From NCBI RefSeq assembly GCF_014837175.1, contig NZ_JACYFR010000001.1:310001-374000 (forward strand): a DNA stretch of 64,000 nt. The letters are read 5' to 3'. A model generated the notes under the pieces. The model was given only the letters and a program-made list of their open reading frames with translations. It was not told the origin of the DNA and ran no database searches. Numbering within the stretch: the first letter of the stretch is position 1; each line of letters starts with the position of its first letter. Positions 36,239 to 44,562 of the stretch are shown here, piece by piece. Both the position numbers and the translations under genes were made by a program. This DNA is from Cellulomonas sp. JH27-2. Lineage in GTDB: Bacteria; Actinomycetota; Actinomycetes; Actinomycetales; Cellulomonadaceae.

Positions 36239-37080
36239 GAGTTGGCTACGCAGTGGTCGCCGCATTCTGTGCGACACTAGTCTGCTCACCCGCGAGTGCG
36301 GATGAATTTGGAGGAAGGGCCCAAGGAAATTCCGTCGAGACCTACGGGAAAGACGCCGAGAGCAATATGCAGAGGGCGCTCTCGGTCCCTCCAGAAATGC
36401 GCCTTGAGGATTACCGCCGCGCCCCTGGCTGCGAAATGGCACGCGGCAATGCCGATCAACGCCAATACGCCACGTCGCTCAACGGCGACTGCCCTGACGG
36501 GACAGAGGCGGTCACCCAGTGTGAAGACGGTCCTGCACTCGCGCCGCTCTGGCATCGTACGCGCGCGACGCCATCGTCGGAGTGGTCCGCCTGGGCCCTC
36601 GCCGCATGGTCGTCGTGCCCCGAGGATCTGTTCGCGCTCACCATCGACGACTTCAAGCGGCTACCGCTCGAGAAGCCAGCGCTGACCGTGCAACCCGACC
36701 GTGGCTGGGTGCTGGTGAACAAGGAGACGATCGTCTATACGGAGGACGTCACGCAGAAGCTGGACACCGAGGTGCTGGGCCAGAAGATCGAGGTGGAGGC
36801 CGAACCAGCGTCGTGGACGTGGTCGTGGGGCGACCGCTCGAAGAGCCTGACGACGAAGAAGGCCGGCAAGCCGTACCCGAACCAGCAGCTCTGGCACGTC
36901 TACGAGAAGCTCGGCACTGGCCAGGTCACGGTGGCAGCAACCTGGGAAGGGCGCTGGCGCCTGGCCGGCCACACCACTTGGCACGACGTCATCGGCACCG
37001 CCGAGACCACCGCCACCTCCGACCCGTTCGAGATCCGCGAGCTCCGCTCACGCCTCGTCGCGCCCGGCACCGACGGATAG
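36235..37080 (+). CDS. Secreted protein with PKD-like C-terminal region
   Basis: 281 residues. A Sec signal peptide (VVAAFCATLVCSPASA, cleavage near 22) precedes a variable N-terminal half. The C-terminal half (about 145-281) has VNKETIVYTE...QKIEVEAEPASWTWSWGDRSKSLTT...GKPYPNQQLWHVYEKLGTGQVTVAATWEGRWRLAG, which follows a PKD-like beta-sandwich pattern with the usual WGDG present as WGDR. The first half is AT-rich while the C-terminal half returns to the local GC. Start ATG overlaps the lipoprotein stop. Function unknown; a surface-exposed complex with the lipoprotein is an inference from coupling. Confidence 0.72.
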   Translation: MRVGYAVVAAFCATLVCSPASADEFGGRAQGNSVETYGKDAESNMQRALSVPPEMRLEDYRRAPGCEMARGNADQRQYATSLNGDCPDGTEAVTQCEDGPALAPLWHRTRATPSSEWSAWALAAWSSCPEDLFALTIDDFKRLPLEKPALTVQPDRGWVLVNKETIVYTEDVTQKLDTEVLGQKIEVEAEPASWTWSWGDRSKSLTTKKAGKPYPNQQLWHVYEKLGTGQVTVAATWEGRWRLAGHTTWHDVIGTAETTATSDPFEIRELRSRLVAPGTDG

Positions 37081-37113
37081 CACAAACGAATCCCGACCCC
37101 ATACCATCGTGGG

Positions 37114-37341
37114 ATGAGCACGCAGATCACCGTCCGACTCCCCGACGACCTCGTGTCGATGGTCGACACGCTCGTCAGCAGCGGGCGTGCTCGCAGCCGT
37201 GCATCGGTCGTCGAGCGCGCACTCGAGAGGGAGCTTCGACGCGAGCTCGCGGCGCGCGACGTCGCGATCCTGCAGGGCCGCATGCCCGACGACGGCATGG
37301 ACGCGCTGGCCGCCTGGGCTCAAAGCAGGTCGATCGACTGA
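37114..37341 (+). CDS. Ribbon-helix-helix antitoxin (MazE/ParD-like)
   Basis: 75 residues. The N-terminal TQITVRLPDDLVSMVDTLVSSGRARSRASVVERALERELRRE is a ribbon-helix-helix DNA-binding domain, and the C-terminal tail would cover the toxin. TGATG overlap with the next gene (stop 37339-37341, ATG 37341) is typical of antitoxin-toxin operons. It should autorepress the pair and neutralise the MazF-like toxin. Confidence 0.9.
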   Translation: MSTQITVRLPDDLVSMVDTLVSSGRARSRASVVERALERELRRELAARDVAILQGRMPDDGMDALAAWAQSRSID

Positions 37342-37643
37342 TGCGCCCGATTCACGTCGCCGCGCTCGACAAGTCGCGTCCCGTCGTCGTGCTGACGCGC
37401 GAGACCGTCCGACCGCACCTGAAGAACGTGACCGTCGCACCGGTGACGAGCACGATCCGCGGACTGTCGACCGAGGTCTTCGTCAGCCCCGCCAACGGGC
37501 TCGACCACGACGGCGTGATCAGCCTCGACAACATCACGACTATTCCGGTCGATGCTCTGGGGCGGCAGATCGGGTTCCTGCTGCCGGACCAGGAGTCGGC
37601 GCTGGCTCGCGGCATCGCCATCGCGTTCGACCTCGAAGGCTGA
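37341..37643 (+). CDS. MazF/PemK family endoribonuclease toxin
   Basis: 100 residues. The MazF fold starts PIHVAALDKSRPVVVLTRETVRPHL and continues NVTVAPVTSTIRGLSTEVFVSP, GLDHDGVISLDNITTIP and LLPDQESALARGIAIAFDL. These are the core strands and the TSTIRG active-site area. It is likely a sequence-specific mRNA interferase. Translationally coupled to the RHH antitoxin. The pair sits between an accessory lipoprotein island and recQ. Confidence 0.92.
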   Translation: MRPIHVAALDKSRPVVVLTRETVRPHLKNVTVAPVTSTIRGLSTEVFVSPANGLDHDGVISLDNITTIPVDALGRQIGFLLPDQESALARGIAIAFDLEG

Positions 37644-37725
37644 GCAGGGGACCGCGGCGCAGCCGCCTCTGGTTGTCCCCAGGCGCCGCAGCACGATGTC
37701 GGTGTCGGCTCGTAGGGTTGGGCGC

Positions 37726-39759
37726 GTGCAGCTGACAGACGGTCCCGACGAGGCGTTCGACTGGGGTCCCCCGGAGGAGCCCCCGTTCGACCCTGAGTAC
37801 GACGCCGCGCCACCGGACGCGTGGGAGTCGTCGGCCGGTGGCGCGCGGCAGGCGGCGCCGACGAGCACGTTCGACCGCGCGCGCGAGACCGCCGCAGGCG
37901 CCGGCCTGCCCGCGCAGCGGCCCGCACCGAAGCCCTCGGTTGCCGACGACGGCGAGCACCCTGCCCCCGTCGACGTCCTCAAGAACGTCTGGGGCTACGA
38001 CGCGTTCCGCGGCGACCAGGCTGAGATCGTCGACACGATCGTCAGCGGCGGCGACGCGCTCGTCCTCATGCCCACGGGCGGCGGCAAGTCGCTGTGCTAC
38101 CAGGTTCCCGCGCTGGTCAGGAGCGGTACCGGCGTGGTCATCTCACCCCTCATCGCGCTGATGCAGGACCAGGTCGACGCGCTGTCGGCACTCGGCGTCC
38201 GGGCCGGGTTCCTCAACTCGACGCAGGACTATGCCCAGCGGCGCGCGGTCGAGGACGCGTACGCGGCCGGCGAGCTGGACCTGCTGTACCTGGCGCCCGA
38301 GCGCCTCAGGAGCCGCGAGACCGCTGACTTCCTCGACAGCGGCACGATCGCGCTCTTCGCGATCGACGAGGCCCACTGCGTGAGCCAGTGGGGCCACGAC
38401 TTCCGCCCCGACTATCTGCAGCTGAGCATGCTGCACGAGCGCTGGCCGGACGTGCCGCGCATCGCGCTGACGGCGACAGCCACCGACGCAACGCATCAGG
38501 AGATCGCCCAGCGCCTTCAGCTGCAAGACGCCAAGCACTTCGTCGCCAGCTTCGACCGCCCCAACATCCAGTACCGCATCGCCCCCAAGGACAACCCGCG
38601 GCAGCAGCTCCTGACGCTGATCCGGGAAGAGCACGACGGCGACGCCGGGATCGTGTACTGCCTGAGCCGCAACTCGGTGGAGCAGACGGCGGACTTCCTC
38701 GTCGGGCAGGGCATCACCGCCCTGCCGTACCACGCGGGGCTGGACCGTCAGGTCCGCGCGCGGAACCAGGCACGGTTCCTCCGGGAGGACGGTGTCGTCA
38801 TGGTCGCGACGATCGCGTTCGGGATGGGCATCGACAAGCCCGACGTCCGCTTCGTCGCGCACCTGGACCTGCCGAAGTCGGTCGAGGGCTACTACCAGGA
38901 GACCGGCCGCGCGGGCCGCGACGGGCTTCCGTCCACCGCGTGGCTCGCCTACGGCCTGCCCGACGTCGTCCAGCAGCGCCGCATGATCGACACGTCCGAG
39001 GGCGACGCCGCCCACAAGCGGCGGCTCACGCAGCACCTCGACGCGATGCTGGCACTGTGCGAGACGGTCACGTGCCGCCGCCAGCAGCTGCTCAACTACT
39101 TCGGCCAGGCCAGCGAGCCGTGCGGCAACTGCGACACCTGCCTGACGCCGCCGGACGCGTGGGACGGGACGACCGCGGCGCAGAAGCTGCTCTCGACCGT
39201 GGTCCGGCTCGAGCAGCGCGGCCAGCGCTACGGAGCCGGCCATCTGGTCGACATCCTGCGCGGGAAGGTGACCCCGCGGGTCAGCCAGCTGGGCCACCAG
39301 GACCTGTCGACGTTCGGCATCGGCGAGGACCTCTCGGACGCCGAGTGGAGGGGTGTGGTCCGCCAGCTGCTCGCTGCGGAGCTGCTGGGCGTCGACTCCG
39401 ACGGGTACGGCACGCTGCGGCTCACGCCCGAGTCGTCGGCCGTGCTGCGTGGCGAACGCCAGGTGATGCTGCGCCGGGAGCAGGCACGGCCGGCGAGGGA
39501 GCGCAACACCCGCACGGCGAAGCCCCAGGCCGACCTCGACGACAACGCCGCCGACCTGTTCGAGAAGCTGCGCGCGTGGCGCGCGACGGCCGCCAAGGAG
39601 CAGGGCGTCCCCGCGTACGTCGTGTTCCACGACGCCACGCTGCGCGACATCGCCGTGAACCGCCCAGGTTCGCTCGACGAGCTGGGCAGCATCAGCGGGA
39701 TCGGCGCCACCAAGCTGGACCGCTACGGCCCGGGCGTCCTCGCGGCCCTGGCGGGCTGA
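37726..39759 (+). CDS. recQ: ATP-dependent DNA helicase RecQ
   Basis: 677 residues. A variable acidic N-terminal tail (about 1-85) precedes the SF2 helicase core: GGGKSLC Walker A (about 118), DEAH box (about 214), LTATAT, and GYYQETGRAGRDG (motif VI). RQC zinc domain cysteines are in ETVTCRRQQLLNYFG and CGNCDTC (about 449-472), followed by the winged helix. A C-terminal HRDC domain is present (about 595-675; FEKLRAWRATAAKEQGVPAYVVFHD). GTG 37726 is preceded by TAGGGT at 7 nt (leaderless); ATG 37696 is an alternative. Followed after 2 nt by a SWIM/SNF2 helicase. Confidence 0.95.
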   Translation: MQLTDGPDEAFDWGPPEEPPFDPEYDAAPPDAWESSAGGARQAAPTSTFDRARETAAGAGLPAQRPAPKPSVADDGEHPAPVDVLKNVWGYDAFRGDQAEIVDTIVSGGDALVLMPTGGGKSLCYQVPALVRSGTGVVISPLIALMQDQVDALSALGVRAGFLNSTQDYAQRRAVEDAYAAGELDLLYLAPERLRSRETADFLDSGTIALFAIDEAHCVSQWGHDFRPDYLQLSMLHERWPDVPRIALTATATDATHQEIAQRLQLQDAKHFVASFDRPNIQYRIAPKDNPRQQLLTLIREEHDGDAGIVYCLSRNSVEQTADFLVGQGITALPYHAGLDRQVRARNQARFLREDGVVMVATIAFGMGIDKPDVRFVAHLDLPKSVEGYYQETGRAGRDGLPSTAWLAYGLPDVVQQRRMIDTSEGDAAHKRRLTQHLDAMLALCETVTCRRQQLLNYFGQASEPCGNCDTCLTPPDAWDGTTAAQKLLSTVVRLEQRGQRYGAGHLVDILRGKVTPRVSQLGHQDLSTFGIGEDLSDAEWRGVVRQLLAAELLGVDSDGYGTLRLTPESSAVLRGERQVMLRREQARPARERNTRTAKPQADLDDNAADLFEKLRAWRATAAKEQGVPAYVVFHDATLRDIAVNRPGSLDELGSISGIGATKLDRYGPGVLAALAG

Positions 39760-39761
39760 GC

Positions 39762-42700
39762 ATGCACGACGCGCAGATCCGCCAGGTCGTCGGCGGCGGC
39801 GCGTACGCGCGAGGGCTGGAGTACGCGCGACGAGGCATGGTCATCTCTTCGACCTGGAGCGCTGACGGGCGGATGCTCACGGGCATCGTGCGTGGGTCGG
39901 GCCGTAGTCCGTACCGCGTGTTCGTCGAGCTCGCGGCCAGCGGGAACGTCATCGACACCTCTTGCACGTGCCCCGTCGGCGACTACTGCAAGCACGTCGC
40001 CGCGCTGCTGCTGTCCGACGCCGAGCACGGCGTAACCAGCCAGCCGGCGTGGGAGCTGCAGCTCGCGGGTGCCCTCGGCTCGCCGTTGGCGATCAAGCCC
40101 GCGCCTGACCTGGGCATGGAGCTCGAGGTCCTGCTCGACGACTACGCCGAGAAGCCCGTCCGCCTCCGTGCCCGGCCCGTGTACCGCGCGGCCAGCGGCA
40201 AGTGGGCCCGCAAGGTCTCCTGGGAGATGCTGACCCGCGGCTACGCCGAGCACTACGACGCGCGCCAGGTCGCGGCGCTGGCGGCGGTGCATCGGCTCAC
40301 GGGCTCGACGAGCGGCTACTACTCGCCGTCGTCGGCGTGGATCTGGCTCGACACGGCCGGGTCGGGCCTGTGGACCGCCCTCACCGACGCGCGCCGGGCC
40401 GGTGTCGCCGTCCTCGCCGCGGGCACGGACACCGACGTCACGCTGCACGACGAGCAGGCTCACGCCTCCCTCGACCTGCACGCGGGGTCAGACGGCGCGA
40501 TCGAGGGGCGCCCGCTCGTCGTGCTCGACGGCCGCGCACTGACCGAGTACACGCTGCTCGGCGAACCCGACGCGACCGGCATCTTCTGGTGGGACGGCGA
40601 CGGGCCGCGCGCGTCTCCCCTGCACCTGGCCCGGTTCGACACCGCGCTCTCCAGCGGCGCCGCGGCGCTCGTCGGCCCCGGCCACCCCCTGCTCGTCCCG
40701 GCCGACGACGCCCCGCGCTTCCTGCACCGCTACTACCCGCGCCTGACGGCGCTGCTGGAGGTCACGTCCCGCGACGGCAGCGTCGACGCCCCCGCGCTGC
40801 CCACCCCGACGCTGGTCCTGACGCTCGATCCGGGGCCGGAACACGCGGTGACGTCGCGCTGGACCTGGGAGTACCGGTCCGACGACGGGCGCGTCGTGGA
40901 GCAGCGAGGTGTGCGTGACCTGCGCCTCGACCCGCAGGCGTACCGCGCTCCGGCAGACGAGGCGCGCATCCAGTCGGCCGCCGCCCAGGTCGCCGGCCTG
41001 CTCGTCGACAATGCCGGCAACCTGCTGGACCGGACGGTGGGCGGCTGGCAGACCGTCGACCTGGTCGCCGACGTCCTGCCCGCGCTGCGCGAGCTGCCCG
41101 ACGTCGAGGTCCGCGTCGACGGTGAGCTGCCCGACTACCGCGAGGCGGAGCACGAACCGCAGGTCACGGTCACGCCCGGCCCGTCGACGGACCGCACCGA
41201 CTGGTTCGACCTGGCGGTCACGGTCGAGGTCGACGGCCGCGACGTCATGATCGCGACGCTCGTCGCAGCCCTCGCCGCAGGGCAGACGCGACTGCTGCTG
41301 CCCGACGGGCTGTGGGTGCGGATCGACACCCCGGCGCTCGAGGCGCTGCGGGCGCTGATCGAGGAGTCGCGCGGCCTCGCGGACCGGCGCGGCATCGGCG
41401 TCGGGCGGCTGCAGGTCAACGCGTGGGACGAGCTCGAGGCGTTGGGCGTCGTCGTGACGCAGGCCGACGAGTGGCGACGCGCCGTCTCGGAGGTGCGCCT
41501 GCTCGAGGAGCCGCCCCAGAACGGCGACGTGCCCGCCGCGGTCGGTGCCGAGCTGCGGCCCTACCAGCGCGCGGGCTACGCGTGGCTCGCCCACCTGCAC
41601 GGCTCGGGACTGGGCGGGATCCTGGCCGACGACATGGGCCTGGGCAAGACGCTGCAGGTCCTGACCCTGGCCGCGCGGGTCCACGCACTCGACACGCGCA
41701 CGGCCCGCGAGCAGCCGCCGTTGCTCGTCGTCGCGCCGACGTCCGTCGTCGGCGCCTGGGCGGGCGAGGCCGCCAAGTTCGTGCCCGGCCTGCGCGTCGT
41801 GACCATCGACCGCACGGCCGCCAAGCGCGGGACGGCGCTCGCGGACCTGGCCGCCGACGCTGACGTGGTCGTCACGTCCTACGCCCTGTTCCGGATCGAG
41901 CACGACGACTACACCGCACTGCCGTGGTCCGTCCTGGTGCTCGACGAGGCGCAGACCGTCAAGAACCACACGTCACGCACCTACGCCTGCGCCCGCACGC
42001 TCGACGTGCCGATGAAGCTGGCGATCACCGGAACGCCGCTCGAGAACACGGTCATGGAGCTGTGGGCGATCCTCGGGATCGTCGCGCCCGGCCTGCTCCC
42101 GCCGCTGCAGAAGTTCACCGAGCAGTACCGCTACCCGATCGAGCGCAACCACGACGCATCACGGCTCGCACAGCTGCGCCGTCGCATCCGCCCGCTGGTC
42201 CTGCGTCGCACCAAGGAGTCCGTGGCCGACGACCTGCCGCCGCGGATCGAGCAGGTCGTCGACATCGACCTGGCTCCCGCCCACCGCGTCGTCTACGACC
42301 GCCACCTGCAGCGCGAGCGTCAGAAGGTGCTGGGTCTGCTGGCCGAGATGGAGGGCAACCGGTTCGAGATCTTCCGGTCGCTGACGCTGCTGCGCCGCCT
42401 GGCGCTCGACCCGTCGCTCGTCGACCCCGACCACGCCCGCGTGCCCGCATCCAAGCTCGACGTGCTGGAGACGATGCTCGACGAGATCGTCACGGACGGT
42501 CACCGCGTGCTCGTGTTCTCCCAGTTCACGGGCGTCCTGGACCGGGTGCGGACCCGGCTCGACGGCCGCTCGGTCGCCTACTCCTACCTGGACGGCACGA
42601 CGACACGCCGGGCTGCCGTCATCGACGACTTCCGCACCGGCACCAACCCGGTGTTCCTCATCAGCCTCAAGGCCGGCGGCGTCGGCCTGACCCTCACCGA

Positions 42701-42962
42701 GGCCGACTACGTCATCGTCCTCGACCCCTGGTGGAACCCGGCCGTCGAGGCGCAGGCCGTCGACCGCGCCCACCGCATCGGTCAGAAGAAGAACGTCATG
42801 GTCTACCGCCTGGTCGCCACGGGCACCATCGAGGAGAAGGTCATGGCCCTCAAGGCCAGCAAGTCCCGGCTCTTCGACGCGATCATGGGCGGAGGCGAGC
42901 TGTCCAACGCCCGCCTGACGGCCGACGACATCCGAGCCCTCCTGGGCGCCGAACCCGCCTGA
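39762..42962 (+). CDS. SWIM zinc-finger SNF2-family ATPase/helicase
   Basis: 1066 residues. A SWIM zinc finger (CTCPVGDYCKHVAALLL, about 67-84) is followed by a long uncharacterised middle (about 100-600) and a full SNF2 ATPase: ILADDMGLGKTLQVL (motif I, about 623), VVAPTSVV, LVLDEAQTVKN (DEAQ box, about 726), AITGTPLEN, and the helicase C-terminal half with FSQFTGVLDR, LISLKAGGVGLTL and QAVDRAHRIGQ. It probably remodels protein-DNA complexes. Its ATG lies 2 nt after recQ, so both helicases share an operon and may act in the same repair or replication-fork process. Confidence 0.94.
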   Translation: MHDAQIRQVVGGGAYARGLEYARRGMVISSTWSADGRMLTGIVRGSGRSPYRVFVELAASGNVIDTSCTCPVGDYCKHVAALLLSDAEHGVTSQPAWELQLAGALGSPLAIKPAPDLGMELEVLLDDYAEKPVRLRARPVYRAASGKWARKVSWEMLTRGYAEHYDARQVAALAAVHRLTGSTSGYYSPSSAWIWLDTAGSGLWTALTDARRAGVAVLAAGTDTDVTLHDEQAHASLDLHAGSDGAIEGRPLVVLDGRALTEYTLLGEPDATGIFWWDGDGPRASPLHLARFDTALSSGAAALVGPGHPLLVPADDAPRFLHRYYPRLTALLEVTSRDGSVDAPALPTPTLVLTLDPGPEHAVTSRWTWEYRSDDGRVVEQRGVRDLRLDPQAYRAPADEARIQSAAAQVAGLLVDNAGNLLDRTVGGWQTVDLVADVLPALRELPDVEVRVDGELPDYREAEHEPQVTVTPGPSTDRTDWFDLAVTVEVDGRDVMIATLVAALAAGQTRLLLPDGLWVRIDTPALEALRALIEESRGLADRRGIGVGRLQVNAWDELEALGVVVTQADEWRRAVSEVRLLEEPPQNGDVPAAVGAELRPYQRAGYAWLAHLHGSGLGGILADDMGLGKTLQVLTLAARVHALDTRTAREQPPLLVVAPTSVVGAWAGEAAKFVPGLRVVTIDRTAAKRGTALADLAADADVVVTSYALFRIEHDDYTALPWSVLVLDEAQTVKNHTSRTYACARTLDVPMKLAITGTPLENTVMELWAILGIVAPGLLPPLQKFTEQYRYPIERNHDASRLAQLRRRIRPLVLRRTKESVADDLPPRIEQVVDIDLAPAHRVVYDRHLQRERQKVLGLLAEMEGNRFEIFRSLTLLRRLALDPSLVDPDHARVPASKLDVLETMLDEIVTDGHRVLVFSQFTGVLDRVRTRLDGRSVAYSYLDGTTTRRAAVIDDFRTGTNPVFLISLKAGGVGLTLTEADYVIVLDPWWNPAVEAQAVDRAHRIGQKKNVMVYRLVATGTIEEKVMALKASKSRLFDAIMGGGELSNARLTADDIRALLGAEPA

Positions 42963-42968
42963 CCCCGG

Positions 42969-44000
42969 TCACCCCTGGTGGTGCGTGCCGTCCACGGCGT
43001 AGGGCTCGATGGCGGCGATCTCGTCGTCGGTCAGCGCGGGGGCGGACAGGGCGGCGACGTTCGTCTCGAGCTGCTTCACGGACGACGCCCCGATCAGCGC
43101 CGACGTCACGCGCGAGTCGCGCAGCACCCACGACAACGCGAGCTGCGCGAGCGACTGGCCGCGGGCCTCGGCGATGGTGTTCAGCGCCCGGGCCCGCGAC
43201 AGGTACGTCTCGGAGATCGACGACGCAGACAGGAACCGCCCCTCGGCGGCGCGGGACCCCTCCGGCACCGACCCGGACAGGTACCGGTCGGAGAGGAGCC
43301 CCTGCTGCAGCGGCGAGAACACGATGGTCCCGACGCCCAGGTCGCCGACGGCGGACAGGAGCGACTCCGACTCCCCCTCGGCGACGTTCTCGACGTGCCG
43401 GTTGAACATCGAGTACGACGGCTGGTGGATGAGCAGCGGCGTCCCGAGGTCAGCCAGGATCGCCGCGGCCGCCCGGGTCTGGGACGCCGAGTAGTTGGAG
43501 ATGCCCACGTACAGCGCCCGACCGCTGGTCACGGCGGTGTGCAGAGCGCCCATCGTCTCCTCGAGCGGCGTCTCGGGGTCCATGCGGTGGTGGTAGAAGA
43601 CGTCGACGTAGTCGAGCCCGAGCCGCGCCAGCGACGCGTCGAGCGACGAGAGCAGGTACTTGCGCGACCCGCCGTCACCGTAGGGGCCGTCCCACATGCC
43701 GTAGCCGGCCTTCGTCGAGATGATCAGCTCGTCGCGGTAGGGCCGCAGCTCGGAGGCCAGCAGCGCACCGAAGTTCGACTCTGCTGAGCCGGCCGGCGGG
43801 CCGTAGTTGTTGGCCAGGTCGAAGTGGGTCACGCCCAGGTCGAACGCGCGACGGACCACGGCGCGCTGGGTGTCGAGCCCGTTGGCGCCGCCGAAGTTGT
43901 GCCACAGCCCGAGCGAGACCCCGGGCAGCCGGAGCCCGGATCGGCCGACGCGGCGGTAGTCCATCGTGGCGTAACGGTCGTCGGCAGCGAGGTAGGGCAC
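42969..44000 (-). CDS. Aldo/keto reductase, YghZ/glyceraldehyde-3-phosphate reductase type
   Basis: 343-residue TIM-barrel oxidoreductase. It matches the YghZ group very closely: YRRVGRSGLRLPGVSLGLWHNFG, THFDLANNYGPPAGSAE, ELIISTKAGYGMWDGPYG, DYVDVFYHHR, and RVTSALIGASSVKQLE. Catalytic Asp/Tyr/Lys/His are those in DLANNYG, STKAG and YHHR. Such enzymes reduce L-glyceraldehyde 3-phosphate or methylglyoxal with NADPH. The GTG start at 44000 has a GGAGG ribosome site. An upstream in-frame extension of 77 residues is rejected. Divergent from trmL and convergent with the SNF2 gene. Confidence 0.93.
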   Translation of the reverse strand: MPYLAADDRYATMDYRRVGRSGLRLPGVSLGLWHNFGGANGLDTQRAVVRRAFDLGVTHFDLANNYGPPAGSAESNFGALLASELRPYRDELIISTKAGYGMWDGPYGDGGSRKYLLSSLDASLARLGLDYVDVFYHHRMDPETPLEETMGALHTAVTSGRALYVGISNYSASQTRAAAAILADLGTPLLIHQPSYSMFNRHVENVAEGESESLLSAVGDLGVGTIVFSPLQQGLLSDRYLSGSVPEGSRAAEGRFLSASSISETYLSRARALNTIAEARGQSLAQLALSWVLRDSRVTSALIGASSVKQLETNVAALSAPALTDDEIAAIEPYAVDGTHHQG

Positions 44001-44097
44001 GGGTCCTCCGGGAAGCTCAAGTGGGTACGTCCCACCGTAACCGCCCGCACCGACACCACCGTCCCGCCAGGTCGCCGGAGCCAGGGATGATGGACCC

Positions 44098-44562
44098 GTG
44101 CTGCACATCGTCTTCTTCGAGCCCCGCATCCCCGGCAACACGGGCAGCGCGATCCGTCTGTCCGCAGGGACGGGCGCCGCGCTGCACCTGGTCGAACCGC
44201 TGGGCTTCGACCTGTCCGAGGCAAAGCTCAAGCGCGCGGGCCTGGACTACCACGACCTCGCACACGTCGAGGTCCACCCGGACTGGGCCGCGCTCAAGAC
44301 CCGCCTCGACGGCCGGCGCGTGTTCGCGTTCACCACGCAGGGCACGCGCGCGTACACGGACGTGGCGTACGCCGACGAGGACGTGCTGCTGTTCGGCCCC
44401 GAGCCGACCGGCCTGCCCCCGGAGGTCCTCGCCGACCCGTGGCTCACCGACCAGCTCCGCATCCCCATGGTCCCGGGCCGCCGCTCGATGAACCTCACCA
44501 ACGCCGCGGCGGTCGCGGCCTACGAGGCGTGGCGTCAGCTGGGGTTCCCGGGTTCCGTCTAG
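44098..44562 (+). CDS. trmL: tRNA (cytidine(34)-2'-O)-methyltransferase TrmL
   Basis: 154-residue minimal SPOUT enzyme that methylates the wobble ribose. Motifs: PRIPGNTGSAIRLSAGTG, LVEPLGFDL, KRAGLDYHD, LFGPEPTGLPPEVL and IPMVPGRRSMNLTNAAAVAAYEAWRQ. Length is typical of TrmL (about 155). GTG 44098 follows GATGAT at 44086-44091, a possible leaderless arrangement. The stop TAG shares the palindromic CTAG (44559-44562) with the TAG of the convergent hydrolase gene. Confidence 0.95.
   Translation: MLHIVFFEPRIPGNTGSAIRLSAGTGAALHLVEPLGFDLSEAKLKRAGLDYHDLAHVEVHPDWAALKTRLDGRRVFAFTTQGTRAYTDVAYADEDVLLFGPEPTGLPPEVLADPWLTDQLRIPMVPGRRSMNLTNAAAVAAYEAWRQLGFPGSV

Noticed and set aside
44559-44562. Shared palindromic CTAG giving both convergent genes a TAG stop
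   Set aside because: A neat overlap, but expected by chance for compact convergent genes, with no functional implication.
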